Source: Yinghuangia soli
GTDB lineage: Bacteria; Actinomycetota; Actinomycetes; Streptomycetales; Streptomycetaceae
Reading direction: 5' to 3'
DNA length: 64,000 nucleotides
Assembly: GCF_021502675.1 (NCBI RefSeq)
Contig: NZ_JAKFHA010000010.1
Coordinates: forward strand, 62,001-126,000
Each line of letters starts with the position of its first letter. Within the stretch, counting starts at the first letter, position 1. Shown here in pieces: positions 45,001 to 53,138 of the stretch. A program made the translations under genes and the position numbers. The notes under the pieces were generated by a model, which was given only the letters and a program-made list of their open reading frames with translations, had not been told where the DNA came from and ran no database searches.

Positions 45001-46539
45001 TTGAGGCATGCGAACCGGGCGGTGCAGGCTCTCACCGGTGCGGTCCTGGCCACCGCGCTCCTGCTGTCCGGATGCAGCGGCGCCGGCGACGTCAAGAAGT
45101 CCCCCGGCGCGTCCGGGACCCCCGCCCCCGGTGCGCCGCCCGCTGCGCTTCCGATGCCCGAGGCCGCGGAGATCGACTGGAAGGCCTGCGAGGGCAGCCA
45201 GTTCGAATGCGGCACTCTCACGGTCCCGGTCGACTACGCCGACCCCGGCGGCGACCGCACCAAGATCGCGCTGATCCGCAAGAAGGCGACCGGCCCGGAC
45301 CGCATCGGCTCGCTGGTGGTCAACCCCGGCGGCCCGGGCGGCTCCGGCGTCGACTTCGCGCGCTACGCCGCCTCGCAGTTCCCGCGGACCGTGCGCGACC
45401 GCTACGACATCGTCGGCTTCGACCCGCGCGGCGTCGGGCACAGCACCCCGGTCAAGTGCCTGTCCGACGACGCGATGGACGAGTACACCCAGCTCGACCA
45501 GACGCCCGACGACGGCAGTGAAGTATCCGCCCTCGTGACCGGCGCCACCGCGTTCGGCAAGGCCTGCCAGGCCGAGACCGGACCGCTGGTCGCGCACGTG
45601 AGCACCGTCGACGCGGCCCGCGACATGGACCAGATCCGCGAGGCCCTCGGCGACGCCAAGCTGTACTACTTCGGCGCTTCGTACGGCACCTTCCTGGGCG
45701 CCACGTACGCCGAGCTCTTCCCGGCCAACGTCGGCCGCTTCGTCCTCGACGGCGCCGTCGACCCCAGTCTCTCCGCGGCCACCGCGAACCGCCTCCAGGC
45801 CGGCGGCTTCGAGACCGCCCTGAACGCCTACGCCGACAACTGCGTGGCCGGCGGCTCCTGCTTCCTCGGCCCCACCCGCGAGGCCGTCCTGGCCCGCATC
45901 CAGGCCCTCCTGGCCGAACTGGACGCCAAGCCCCTCCCCGGCGACGGCACGCGCGACGTCAACGAGGCCATCGCCACCACCGGGATCCTCTCCCCGCTCT
46001 ACTCCCGCGACCAGTGGCCCCAGCTCACCCGCGCCCTCCAGGCCGCCCTGCGCGGCGACGGAGACCTCCTCCTGGACCTCAACGACCAGTACTACGAACG
46101 CAGCTCCGACGGCCACTACGCCAACCTCATGTACGCCAACGCCGCCGTGAACTGCCTCGACCTGCCGCCCGCCGCCACCACCCCCGACCAGGTCCGCGCC
46201 CAGGTCCCCGAGTTCGAGCAGACCTCCCCGACCTTCGGCCGCGCCCTCGCCTGGGCCGGCCTCACCTGCGGCACCTGGCCCGTCCCGGCCACCGGCCGCC
46301 CCCACGAGATCCACGCCCCCGGCGCCGCCCCCATCCTCGTCGTCGGCACCACCCGCGACCCGGCCACCCCGTACGCCTGGTCCCAGGCCCTCGCCGCCCA
46401 GCTCGACTCCGGCACCCTCCTCACCTACGACGGCGACGGCCACACCGCCTACCTGCGCGGCAGCACCTGCATCGACACCGCCGTCGACGCCTACCTCCTC
46501 ACCGGCACCGCACCCCCCGACGGCAAAACCTGTAATTGA
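45001..46539 (+). CDS. Secreted tripeptidyl-aminopeptidase-type lipoprotein (3 of 3)
   Basis: A 512-residue, more diverged third member: lipobox LLSGC at about residue 25, VNPGGPGGSGVDF, catalytic serine in GASYGTFLG, TTRDPATPYAWSQ and DGDGHTAYLRG. The TTG at 45001 is the start, with GAGGGG upstream; no ATG/GTG alternative precedes the signal peptide. The last 500 bases use CCC/CTC/CAC-type codons with unusual regularity. It is the last gene before tRNA-Thr. Confidence 0.9.
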   Translation: MRHANRAVQALTGAVLATALLLSGCSGAGDVKKSPGASGTPAPGAPPAALPMPEAAEIDWKACEGSQFECGTLTVPVDYADPGGDRTKIALIRKKATGPDRIGSLVVNPGGPGGSGVDFARYAASQFPRTVRDRYDIVGFDPRGVGHSTPVKCLSDDAMDEYTQLDQTPDDGSEVSALVTGATAFGKACQAETGPLVAHVSTVDAARDMDQIREALGDAKLYYFGASYGTFLGATYAELFPANVGRFVLDGAVDPSLSAATANRLQAGGFETALNAYADNCVAGGSCFLGPTREAVLARIQALLAELDAKPLPGDGTRDVNEAIATTGILSPLYSRDQWPQLTRALQAALRGDGDLLLDLNDQYYERSSDGHYANLMYANAAVNCLDLPPAATTPDQVRAQVPEFEQTSPTFGRALAWAGLTCGTWPVPATGRPHEIHAPGAAPILVVGTTRDPATPYAWSQALAAQLDSGTLLTYDGDGHTAYLRGSTCIDTAVDAYLLTGTAPPDGKTCN

Positions 46540-46594
46540 CCACCCCGCCGCCTGTGTATGCTTGTCGCCGTCCCCACCACCACGGTGAAGACAT

Positions 46595-46668
46595 GCCGCC
46601 TTAGCTCAGTCGGCCAGAGCGACGCACTCGTAATGCGTAGGTCAAGGGTTCGATTCCCTTAGGCGGCT
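46595..46668 (+). tRNA. tRNA-Thr (anticodon CGT)
   Basis: A 74-base cloverleaf: acceptor stem GCCGCCT/AGGCGGC, anticodon stem ACGCA/TGCGT, loop CTCGTAA with anticodon CGT (reads ACG), T-arm AAGGGTTCGATTCCCTT. CCA is not encoded. Its 3' half is the left att site of the island that follows. Confidence 0.97.
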
Positions 46669-46689
46669 CCCCAAGAAGGCCAGGTCAGA
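46627..46689 (+). repeat. Left attachment repeat (attL)
   Basis: 63 bases identical to 56894-56956. The identity starts at the first base of the anticodon loop, runs through the tRNA 3' end and stops at the terminator loop. Beyond the 4-base loop (TTCG here) another 14 bases match. The site rebuilds an intact tRNA. Confidence 0.95.
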
Positions 46690-46707
46690 TTCGTCTGACC
46701 TGGCCTT
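46676..46707 (+). terminator. tRNA-Thr terminator, TTCG loop
   Basis: 14-bp perfect stem AAGGCCAGGTCAGA / TCTGACCTGGCCTT closed by a TTCG tetraloop, eight bases after the tRNA. Its left arm belongs to the att repeat. Confidence 0.92.
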
Positions 46708-46894
46708 CTGGCTTTCCGTAGCCGACCGCTGCGGCTATGGGCAGCTCCCGCAGCCGTCCTGCGTGAGCGGATGTGTGAGCACTCCGGGCTTTTGTGCCAT
46801 GCACGCCGGCGCACGTCACGGCACAGCCGATCCGGCCTGCCAGGGCCTCCGCAGTCGTGTTGCACCGCACCCGCAGATGCGGAAGGTGCTTTCC

Positions 46895-47295
46895 GTGTGG
46901 CAGGCGACCGTCTCACCCTGTGCCCGGCACCGCGAACAGGATGGTATGTGCGTCGTCGAACTGCGCGGCGAGGTCGACGTGGCCACACGCGGGGCCATCA
47001 CCGAGGTGCTCGACGACCTGACCCGGGCCCCCGTCCGCGCTTGGTCATCGACCTGCGTCCGGTCGCCTTCATGGACACGACCATGCTGAACATCCTCTGC
47101 CGCATCAGGCCCCGGACGCTCCGCCCCGGCGGCCTCCGGCTGGTCAGCACCGATCCCCTGGTGCTTCGCATGCTTGTGGCCACCCGCCTGGACGGCCGGT
47201 TCCCGCTCCACCGGACCTTGGCGGACGCCTTGCTCGCGTCCACGCCACCCGCTGCCTGGCCCTCCCCAGGGACTGTGCCGTGGGATCCCCGGTGA
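46895..47295 (+). pseudogene. STAS anti-sigma antagonist, frameshifted
   Basis: The first part (GTG 46895, GGAAGG eight bases upstream) reads CVVELRGEVDVATRGAITEVLDDLTRAP, then the frame goes wrong at about 47035 in a CCCCC run. The rest of a STAS domain continues in the next frame as PRLVIDLRPVAFMDTTMLNIL..., through to 47295. The shift needs one missing or two extra bases. The usual phospho-acceptor serine position is Thr (DTTMLN). Either a real null allele or a homopolymer base-call error. Confidence 0.75.
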
Positions 47296-47308
47296 CGTGA
47301 CGGCGAGT

Positions 47309-47881
47309 TCAGCCTACGGCGGCCGCGATGGGGAAAGCGCCGTCTCTCGTGGCGCGGAGATGGCCGCCTTCGGCTTCCCAGTCTGTCTCCGAGGGGTCGT
47401 CGGCCCCCTGGAGGTCGGTGGTGCGGGCCTGGCCAGGCGTGCTCATGGCGTGGACCAGCGCAGTGGCGGTGCGCATGTCGCCTGCCGTCGCCGCGGCCGC
47501 CATCATCCGCTGCGCTGTGTCCGCGGCGGTCTCCGGCGGAACGACGAGGAGTTCCCAGCGCCCCGCGCGGTGCGACAGGAGCATGATCTCGTGGAGGTCC
47601 TGCTCGTCGGTGAACCAGCCGACCTTGACCAGGCGCCCGGAGACCGGGACCCGCCGGGGAACGCTCTGCCAGAGCGTGGGGTTCACCGTCGCGCGGGTGA
47701 TCATGCCCATGTCATCCATTGCCCTTGCCAGGGAGGGGAGTTCGAGGGCGAGATCGCGAGAGTAGGGCCACCACGCGCCGTCGAGCCGACCTGCGGCCTG
47801 TCCGGGCGGGGTCAGCGCGATACGCGCGGGGATGGTGTGCAAACGTTCGGTGGTCGCCAGGCGATCGTCGGTCGCGGTCAT
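47309..47881 (-). CDS. DUF5994-type protein
   Basis: A 190-residue cytosolic protein of a family common in actinomycetes (DUF5994 as I recognise it). Landmarks are RLDGAWWPYSRDLALELPSL, the central VKVGWFTDEQDLHEIMLLS and WELLVVPPETA. No catalytic residues are evident. The ATG at 47881 has GGAGG at a long spacing of 12 bases. The same frame is open upstream into a decayed second copy, so a long fused frame exists but is not the gene. Function unknown; homologues often sit beside STAS/ANTAR stress regulators, as here. Confidence 0.75.
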   Translation of the reverse strand: MTATDDRLATTERLHTIPARIALTPPGQAAGRLDGAWWPYSRDLALELPSLARAMDDMGMITRATVNPTLWQSVPRRVPVSGRLVKVGWFTDEQDLHEIMLLSHRAGRWELLVVPPETAADTAQRMMAAAATAGDMRTATALVHAMSTPGQARTTDLQGADDPSETDWEAEGGHLRATRDGAFPIAAAVG

Positions 47882-48056
47882 GATGCGAACCTGCCTCCGG
47901 AAGGGCTTCCGGCATGGTTGCTCGCCGAGCACGACACCGATATCGAAGTCGGCGTACGAAGTGTCCTCGGTACTCCCACAGTACTGCGGCATGGACCGGC
48001 GCGGGCGTTGCGCTGCGCATGAGTGTGAGTGCGGGGCAGAACCGGACTCATGACCG

Positions 48057-48480
48057 TCAGGTCGCAGGGCCGCCCTCGGGATGGATGCCGGCGTCGACGA
48101 GGATCTTCGCGGCCAGTGCAAGGTTCCCAGGTCCAGAGCTCTGGCCATGGCCCGCTGAGCTTGGCGCCGGGTCGCGTGCGGCGGCACGACGAGCAGCGCG
48201 ACGAGGTTCCCGTCGTCCCGCCTGAACAGCACGGTGTCGTCACCGAGCGGAAACCAGTCGACGTGCACGATCCGGCGGGCCGCGAACGGGTGCTCTGGGA
48301 CTGCATCCCATGAGTCCCGGTCCAGGCCGACCCGGCTGATCGGGCCGATGTGTCCGGTCAACGCGGTGACAAGGCCGCGCAGTTGCGAGCCGACGTCGCG
48401 GGACCGCGGCCACTACGCGCCGTCCGGCACGCCCTGGCGACGTCCGATCGCCTGCGGCCTGAGCAGGAGCGTGCCGGGGC
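48057..48480 (-). pseudogene. Decayed second DUF5994 copy
   Basis: A paralogue of the neighbouring gene, in the same direction. The conserved DGAWWP motif reads DGA-stop-WP: TAG at 48413-48415 replaces a Trp codon. Downstream, the frame runs through VHVDWFPLGDDTVLF and LVALLVVPPHA but then shifts near 48125: the expected ending (AAKILVDAGIHPEGGPAT, stop at 48057-48059) is in another frame. Two independent lesions make it a true pseudogene. The 5' end is not definable; no start with a ribosome site is seen. Confidence 0.75.
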
Positions 48481-48526
48481 CGGAGGCAGCCCTGCATCGG
48501 CGGAAGGGCGCGCGAATACGGATCCT

Positions 48527-48561
48527 GATGTGCGGATGCCCCGGAATCAGACTTCCAGGCG
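48527..48561. repeat. 35-bp repeat, copy A (end of DUF1003 gene)
   Basis: Matches 53139-53173 at 32 of 35 positions, same orientation. Here it covers the last codons (RLEV-type end), the stop and the bases just downstream of the DUF1003-like gene. Confidence 0.8.
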
Positions 48562-48924
48562 CGGTCTGGCGTCGATGCGGGCTGCGTCGGCCAGGCGGAT
48601 CCGGCTGAACAGGACGAGCGGTGCCGCGTAGGCGGCTTGCGGCCCCAGGATCAGTGCGAGATCGAGCAGCAGTCCGGGCATCCAGCGGTCCTCGGGGGTC
48701 ACACGGTTGACGACGGCCCAGACGACGGCGACGGCCGTCTGGGCGACGATGAACAGCCAGGAGTCGAAGGCCCTGGCGACGCGACCGGCGAGCCAGGCGC
48801 CCGCTGCTTGAGCGCGGTGGCTGCGCCGATCGCCAGTAGGCCGATCGCTCAAACGGGACTGGGTGTCCGGACGGTTGCGGCGGTCGGGGGCGCGCCTGGG
48901 CGTGCGGCGCAGGGATATCGGCAT
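48547..48924 (-). CDS. DUF1003-like small membrane protein
   Basis: A protein of about 125 residues with two membrane segments in the DUF1003 pattern: FDSWLFIVAQTAVAVVWAVVN, then a polar turn and MPGLLLDLALILGPQAAYAAP, then a basic tail. An Arg-rich N-terminal 50 residues precede. The start is uncertain: ATG 48924 lacks a ribosome site, and the frame is open upstream into the GlsB gene. It is probably the last gene of an Asp23-GlsB-DUF1003 unit. Function unknown. Confidence 0.65.
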   Translation of the reverse strand: MPISLRRTPRRAPDRRNRPDTQSRLSDRPTGDRRSHRAQAAGAWLAGRVARAFDSWLFIVAQTAVAVVWAVVNRVTPEDRWMPGLLLDLALILGPQAAYAAPLVLFSRIRLADAARIDARPRLEV

Positions 48925-48955
48925 CGGGGTGGCGTTCGCGATGGGCGGCGCGATG

Positions 48956-49267
48956 TCACCTTCGCGCGGTTCTCCGCCGCAGGCCCCTGCGGCCGCGGCT
49001 GTGGCCTGAGCCGCGGTTGGTGATTGCGCGGTAGGCCACGAGCAGCAGGATGGATCCGGCGATGGCGCTGACCCAGGTGGAGAGGTTGAAGAAGCCCTGT
49101 GTCCCGTCGACGTCGAAGACCTGGACGGCGATGAAGCCTCCGACCAGGGCACCGGTCATGCCGATGAGTGCGGTGACGATGAGGCCGCCGGGGTCCTGGC
49201 CGGGGACCAGCATCTTGGCGATGATCCCGGCCGCCAAGCCGAGGACGATCCAGGCGATGATGCCCAT
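48956..49267 (-). CDS. GlsB/YeaQ/YmgE-family membrane protein
   Basis: A 103-residue protein with three hydrophobic helices and family marks MGIIAWIVLGLAAGIIAKML, GGLIVTALIGMTGALVGGF and the C-terminal WVSAIAGSILLLVAYRAI, plus an Arg-rich tail. Family members are stress-induced envelope proteins. The ATG at 49267 has AAGGAG upstream. It follows the Asp23 gene by 130 bases on the same strand, a pairing known for general stress proteins. Confidence 0.9.
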   Translation of the reverse strand: MGIIAWIVLGLAAGIIAKMLVPGQDPGGLIVTALIGMTGALVGGFIAVQVFDVDGTQGFFNLSTWVSAIAGSILLLVAYRAITNRGSGHSRGRRGLRRRTARR

Positions 49268-49397
49268 GGCGGTACTCCTTGTGAGCGTTGATGCGTGGTC
49301 TGCGGCGACCGGCTTGCGGGCCGGTCGTGCAGAGCCGCGGACCGCAGAGTTGCGGCCGGCGGCGATCGTGCTTTTCGTCGCCCGCGCGGGAGCGGCG

Positions 49398-49937
49398 TCA
49401 CTCAACGCGCGGTGTGGTGTTCTGCGCCGCGTCGTCGAAGAGGTGGACGTCGTGGACGGCGATGTCCACGGCGACGACTTCCAAGCCGGTCATGCGCTCG
49501 ACCGCGTCGGTGACATGGGCCCGGACTGCGGCTGCGACGTCGGCGATGCTCACTCCGTACTCGACGACCACCGCGAGGTCGACGGCGGTCTGCTTCTCGC
49601 CGACTTCGACCTTCACGCCGCGGGAGGCGTCGGTGCCGGTCCCGGGGACCCGGTCGCGCACTGCGCCGTAGCCGCGGGTGAACCCGCCGCCCATGGCATG
49701 GATGCCGCGGACCTCGCGGGCGGCCATCCCGGCGATCTTCGCCACGACGGAGTCGGCGATGCTGGTCGTGCCGCGGCTCGCGGGCGCCGTGGCGGTCCCG
49801 GCCGGCGAGGATGGTGGCGGCGTCGGTGCGAAGACGCGGGGTTCGACCGGCGCGGACGCGAGGTCGGGTCCCGGCCCGGGCCGGATGTGCGCCTGGGGCT
49901 GCGGCTTGGGCAGGGTCTGGCTGATCGGCTCCGTCAT
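49398..49937 (-). CDS. Asp23/Gls24-family envelope stress protein
   Basis: A 179-residue protein. A Pro-rich N-terminal 65 residues precede an Asp23/Gls24 domain (about 68-170) with SIADSVVAKIAGMAAREVRGI and VKVEVGEKQTAVDLAVVVEYG. The family forms membrane-associated assemblies under stress. The ATG at 49937 follows a strong GAGGAGGTGG. It is the first gene of the minus-strand unit. Confidence 0.93.
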   Translation of the reverse strand: MTEPISQTLPKPQPQAHIRPGPGPDLASAPVEPRVFAPTPPPSSPAGTATAPASRGTTSIADSVVAKIAGMAAREVRGIHAMGGGFTRGYGAVRDRVPGTGTDASRGVKVEVGEKQTAVDLAVVVEYGVSIADVAAAVRAHVTDAVERMTGLEVVAVDIAVHDVHLFDDAAQNTTPRVE

Positions 49938-50659
49938 GCGAAGCCACCTCCTCGGGAGGTTGGCGGATGTGCGGAGGGTGAAGGGCAGCTCCCGCCCTGT
50001 CCGACTCCGCAGCCGGGCCCGGCGGCCCTCCTCGCTGCGCTCACGGCGTTGCGGCCCGTACTCGGGTACGGCCGAGATACCCGGGCGGGTCCGGCGTCTC
50101 GTGATGTGCGGAGTCGGACGAGGCGGGCGCTCTGGCGAACCTCGTGGGCCGCGGGCCCGGCTGTGGTGCGGGGTGGCTGCGTGGCGTGGCGTGGTGTGCG
50201 TTCGGGTTCCTTCCGGGGCGGCCCGCGCAGGTGTTGGCACGTCGGCCGACGTGGGGTGCCGGCCCGGGGCCGGTCGGGCATCCTCAGGACGAGCGCGGAA
50301 CCACCGGCGGCTCTGTTGCCTGCGTACACCACGCGCCTCCTCGGAGCGGACGGTTCGTCTCGCTGCCGGGGGCCAGGGCGTCACTGCCAACGTAGTCCCG
50401 CGCGGGCACCGCGAACAGACCCCGAGTTCGACCGTTACGCGCTGTCGGCCCGCGGGTCAGGAGACGCACCGATTGGAAACTCCGTTCAGGACACCGCCCG
50501 TTGCCTCCTGTTCGATAGGGGTAACCGGGACTAATGTGGGCTTTGCGGCCCCGGCCCCCGGCAGCACGGAACCCCTTTCCGCGCCCCTGGTGGGCGCTCT
50601 GTGCGGGCATCGCTCCTTCGCCCGTCGGCGTCATCCGCACCCGACGACAGGCATCACCG
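49938..50659. other. 722-base divergent region inside the island
   Basis: Separates the Asp23 unit from the plus-strand small-protein genes. It holds a general-stress-type promoter match at 50500-50524 and otherwise no gene I can support; long frames across it are Arg/Pro-rich and lack start signals. Confidence 0.55.
50500..50524 (+). promoter_or_regulatory. SigB-type (general stress) promoter match
   Basis: GTTG, 15-base spacer, GGGTAA closely fits the streptomycete SigB-group consensus (GTTT-N14-16-GGGTAT). It points at the small membrane protein gene at 50660. Confidence 0.5.
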
Positions 50660-51022
50660 ATGTACGTGCTCATCCTCGTGCCCGTGTTCCCCTTCCTCCT
50701 GCTCGGTGCCGTCCTGGGCCTGTCGTGGTGGGAGGACCGGATCCTGCCGTCGGCCGACCGCCCCGACCCGTTCGCCCCGGTGCTGCGGGCGCCGCAGCCA
50801 CCCGCAGCGACCGAGACGCCCCGAGGCGCAACCCACGTGCTACCCGGCCGCGAAGCGGGACCACGACGGCCTGGCACACCGCGAACTCCACTGCACGGGG
50901 CACCCGTTGACAGGCGCCGCGGCCGGGAGTTGACTGAAGGGCACAGCAGGAGGGCGATGACGCGCCGGAGTCTCCGGGCAGCCCGCCCCCTGCCTGCTTC
51001 GCCGGGACCCCGCGGATCGTGA
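50660..51022 (+). CDS. Small membrane protein with Pro-rich tail
   Basis: A 120-residue frame starting MYVLILVPVFPFLLLGAVLG (one membrane helix), then WWEDRILP and a Pro/Arg-rich tail. No recognised domain. The ATG at 50660 lacks a clear ribosome site, but the frame lies 136 bases downstream of the SigB-like promoter. Unknown function; it may be a stress-induced membrane peptide like its neighbours. Confidence 0.5.
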   Translation: MYVLILVPVFPFLLLGAVLGLSWWEDRILPSADRPDPFAPVLRAPQPPAATETPRGATHVLPGREAGPRRPGTPRTPLHGAPVDRRRGRELTEGHSRRAMTRRSLRAARPLPASPGPRGS

Positions 51023-51040
51023 CCGTGTGGAGGCCCGGCC

Positions 51041-51196
51041 GTGCGCTTCTGGATCGCCCTTCTCCTGCTCGCCGCCGTGCTGTTCGGCGCCGGGCTCTTC
51101 ACCTTGCCGTTCTGGTGGATCGTCGGGGCGTTCGCTGTGGTGATCGCCCTGTTCGCCGCGGGGCGCCACGGCCACCGCCGTCGATCCCCACGGTGA
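51041..51196 (+). CDS. 51-residue hydrophobic membrane peptide
   Basis: GTG 51041 to TGA 51194-51196: MRFWIALLLLAAVLFGAG, then a second hydrophobic stretch (FTLPFWWIVGAFAVVIALFAA) and a basic tail GRHGHRRRSPR. The ribosome site GGAGG is seven bases upstream. The 43-base leader with this site is nearly duplicated before the small gene at 56518, and both peptides contain FTLP in a hydrophobic setting, so they are paralogous modules. Function unknown. Confidence 0.65.
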   Translation: MRFWIALLLLAAVLFGAGLFTLPFWWIVGAFAVVIALFAAGRHGHRRRSPR

Positions 51197-51259
51197 ACGC
51201 GTCCGACGCGAAAAGGCCGCGTGCGTACAAGTCCGCAGCACCGACCCGGGAGGACTGCC

Positions 51260-51445
51260 ATGAGCATCGTCGCCAAGCTCAAGAACCGAGCACGCACACT
51301 GCAAAGCCGCTTGCCGCAGAACCACGGGCGCGACCCAGCCGGCCGCGGCACCGGCGGAACAGGCCACACGCAGCGGTCGCCCGGCGGCCGGAACCAGTCC
51401 CTCGCGCGAGCGGTGAGGGCGTTGCGCAGCGCTGTCAGGCGCTGA
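51260..51445 (+). CDS. 61-residue basic peptide
   Basis: ATG 51260 with GGGAGGA upstream. The sequence starts MSIVAKLKNRARTLQSRL and is Arg/Gly/Gln-rich throughout. An amphipathic helical start and high charge recall small stress proteins, but I recognise no family. It sits in the run of small genes between the SigB-like promoter and mIHF. Confidence 0.55.
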   Translation: MSIVAKLKNRARTLQSRLPQNHGRDPAGRGTGGTGHTQRSPGGRNQSLARAVRALRSAVRR

Positions 51446-51555
51446 CCGGACCCTCTGTGTCCGGCGCCGGCCCCCGACCGTCGGGCGCCGGACACAGAGA
51501 CCACCGCGACCGGCGCCGGTCCCGTCCCGGACGACCGAGAGATGAGGGGATTCCC

Positions 51556-51933
51556 ATGGCACTGCCCATGCTCACTGCTGAGGACCGCCGGGCCGCGCTG
51601 GCGAAGGCGGCGGCCGCCCGCCGGGAACGCGCCGTCCTGCTGGCCGACATCAAGGACGGCTCGCTCACCTTGGCCGCCCTGTTCGACCGAGGCGGTCCGG
51701 TGGCCGGCAAGACCCCGGTGCGCCGGGTGCTGGAGGCGCTGCCCGGCGTCGGCAAAGTCCGCGCCGCACGCATCCTGGACCAGATGGACATCCCGGCGAA
51801 CCGCAGGCTCAAGGGCCTCGGCCCGCGCCAGCGTGACCGGCTCCTCGAACTGTTCCCGCCCCGGCCCCGAAGCGTCGCCCGCCGCCGGGAGATGTCCGGA
51901 CCGCGCGGCGCGGCGGCCGCCGCCGTGCGCTGA
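51556..51933 (+). CDS. Actinobacterial integration host factor (mIHF) paralogue
   Basis: A 125-residue DNA-binding protein of the mIHF family. Helical N-terminus, then the helix-two-turn-helix LPGVGKVRAARILDQMDIP (about 75-94) and GLGPRQRDRLLELF. The core housekeeping sIHF of streptomycetes is about 107 residues and located elsewhere, so this is probably an extra, island-borne copy; its basic Ala/Arg tail is extra. The ATG at 51556 follows GAGGGGA. It may organise island DNA or assist recombination. Confidence 0.9.
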   Translation: MALPMLTAEDRRAALAKAAAARRERAVLLADIKDGSLTLAALFDRGGPVAGKTPVRRVLEALPGVGKVRAARILDQMDIPANRRLKGLGPRQRDRLLELFPPRPRSVARRREMSGPRGAAAAAVR

Positions 51934-52070
51934 TGCCTTCGGTGGCGGCCGCAGCCGCTACGGCCGCCGTTGACCCCTGTCCGGCTTCCCACCCCTCCGA
52001 TGCGCCGGGCAGAGTTCCATCAGGACAGCAACCGGCGAACGGCACGGGCAGGGAGGGCGGTTGCGAGGCC

Positions 52071-52250
52071 ATGAGCCGTTGGCAGGCCGAGGACGAACAG
52101 GCAGCCATCGCGGACATGTCGGCCGCCGCTTACCACGATGCTGCCGACGGACACCCGCACTTTCGCGAGGAGGTCCGGCGGTGGTTCGCGGAGGACGCTG
52201 CGCGGCCCGGGTTCGCGGTGGCCGGCTGGGCCGAATGCGCGTACGGCTAA
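52071..52250 (+). CDS. 59-residue acidic protein, uncertain
   Basis: From ATG 52071 (GAGG close upstream) a short acidic, helical sequence with WQAEDEQAAIADMSAAAYHD and FREEVRRWFAEDA. It has protein-like composition but no recognised family. The frame is open for 138 bases upstream without a better start. Could be a fragment of a longer ancestral gene. Confidence 0.4.
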   Translation: MSRWQAEDEQAAIADMSAAAYHDAADGHPHFREEVRRWFAEDAARPGFAVAGWAECAYG

Positions 52251-52441
52251 CGCGCCGACCCCGGCGGGGCACCGTGGCGCGAGTTCCTCGGCGAACTCCC
52301 CCCAGGTCGGGCTGTTCGACACTGTGTCTCCTGCCGGGTCCTGGACACGTCCGTCGGACCCCTCAGCGGCATACGCGGCAGAGTGACGGTCTGGCCGACG
52401 CAGCCTGGTCTGCGCGGGAGGCGTCGCCCTGTGCAGGTCGG

Positions 52442-52609
52442 TCAGCGCACTGGTCGTCGGCCGGAGCGTCGCCAGTGGACAGCGAGGTAGACCAGTGCGG
52501 CGACGAAGACGGCGATGCCGATGAACAGCAGGTAAAGAAGGCCGTCGGCGGCCACGCCGATGATGCCGAGCACGATCGCGATGACAAGCAGGATCAGGAA
52601 GGGATTCAC
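52442..52609 (-). CDS. 55-residue hydrophobic membrane protein
   Basis: GTG 52609 to TGA 52442-52444: VNPFLILLVIAIVLGIIGVA, then LLYLLFIGIAVFVAALVYLA and a basic tail RRSGRRPVR. Two membrane helices. GGGAGG lies 11 bases upstream. It lies 31 bases after the PRC-barrel gene on the same strand, so they are likely co-transcribed. Small hydrophobic proteins of this kind are common in actinomycete stress clusters. Confidence 0.7.
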   Translation of the reverse strand: MNPFLILLVIAIVLGIIGVAADGLLYLLFIGIAVFVAALVYLAVHWRRSGRRPVR

Positions 52610-52640
52610 GGCGCGGATGCCTCCCTCTTCGGTGTGGGGT

Positions 52641-52997
52641 TCAGCGACGGGCGAGCTGGCGCTCGCCGTCCGCTCCCGGTTGGTACGGCAGGTCGTAGTG
52701 CCGGAAGACTGCTTCCTCGTCCTCGGCGGGCAGGACGTCGTCGGTGCCGATCGACGGGCACTGCTTCACCCGCCCCTTGTCGTGCGCGACCCGCACATAG
52801 CCGGGCCCGACGACGGCGTCCGCAAGGGGGACGAAGACGAGGCGGTGGCGGGTGGGCAGCCCTACCTTGACGGTGGCCATGGACGGTTCGTCGGTGCTGG
52901 TGTCGACGTAGACCGCTTCCAGTACCCCGATTTTGTGGCCGCTCGGGTCGACGACATCGTGTGTACGCCACTCGCGGATATCCGCTGCCTGGATCAT
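52641..52997 (-). CDS. PRC-barrel domain protein
   Basis: A 118-residue protein. The N-terminal 85 residues form a PRC-barrel (DVVDPSGHKIGVLEAVYVDTSTDEPSMATV, then LVFVPLADAVVGPGYVRV), followed by a short acidic tail (DEEAVFRHYDLPY). PRC-barrels bind RNA or protein partners; in actinomycetes this subtype is common in stress clusters. The ATG at 52997 has AGGAG six bases upstream. Confidence 0.9.
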   Translation of the reverse strand: MIQAADIREWRTHDVVDPSGHKIGVLEAVYVDTSTDEPSMATVKVGLPTRHRLVFVPLADAVVGPGYVRVAHDKGRVKQCPSIGTDDVLPAEDEEAVFRHYDLPYQPGADGERQLARR

Positions 52998-53138
52998 CCC
53001 GGCTCCTGTCGCGTGGTGGCTGCGTGCGAGCTCTTCCTTTCAGCGTGCCCCCGGACAGCCGGGCACGCCAACCCAGGCAGACGGGCGGCAGCGCCTTCGG
53101 CACAGGAAGTCGTGCGAAGGCGCGCCACAGCACATCCG

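Noticed and set aside
47309-48361. Single 350-residue protein with two DUF5994 regions
   Set aside because: The upstream region is a decayed copy (amber codon, frameshift) that happens to stay open into the intact gene, which has its own start at 47881.
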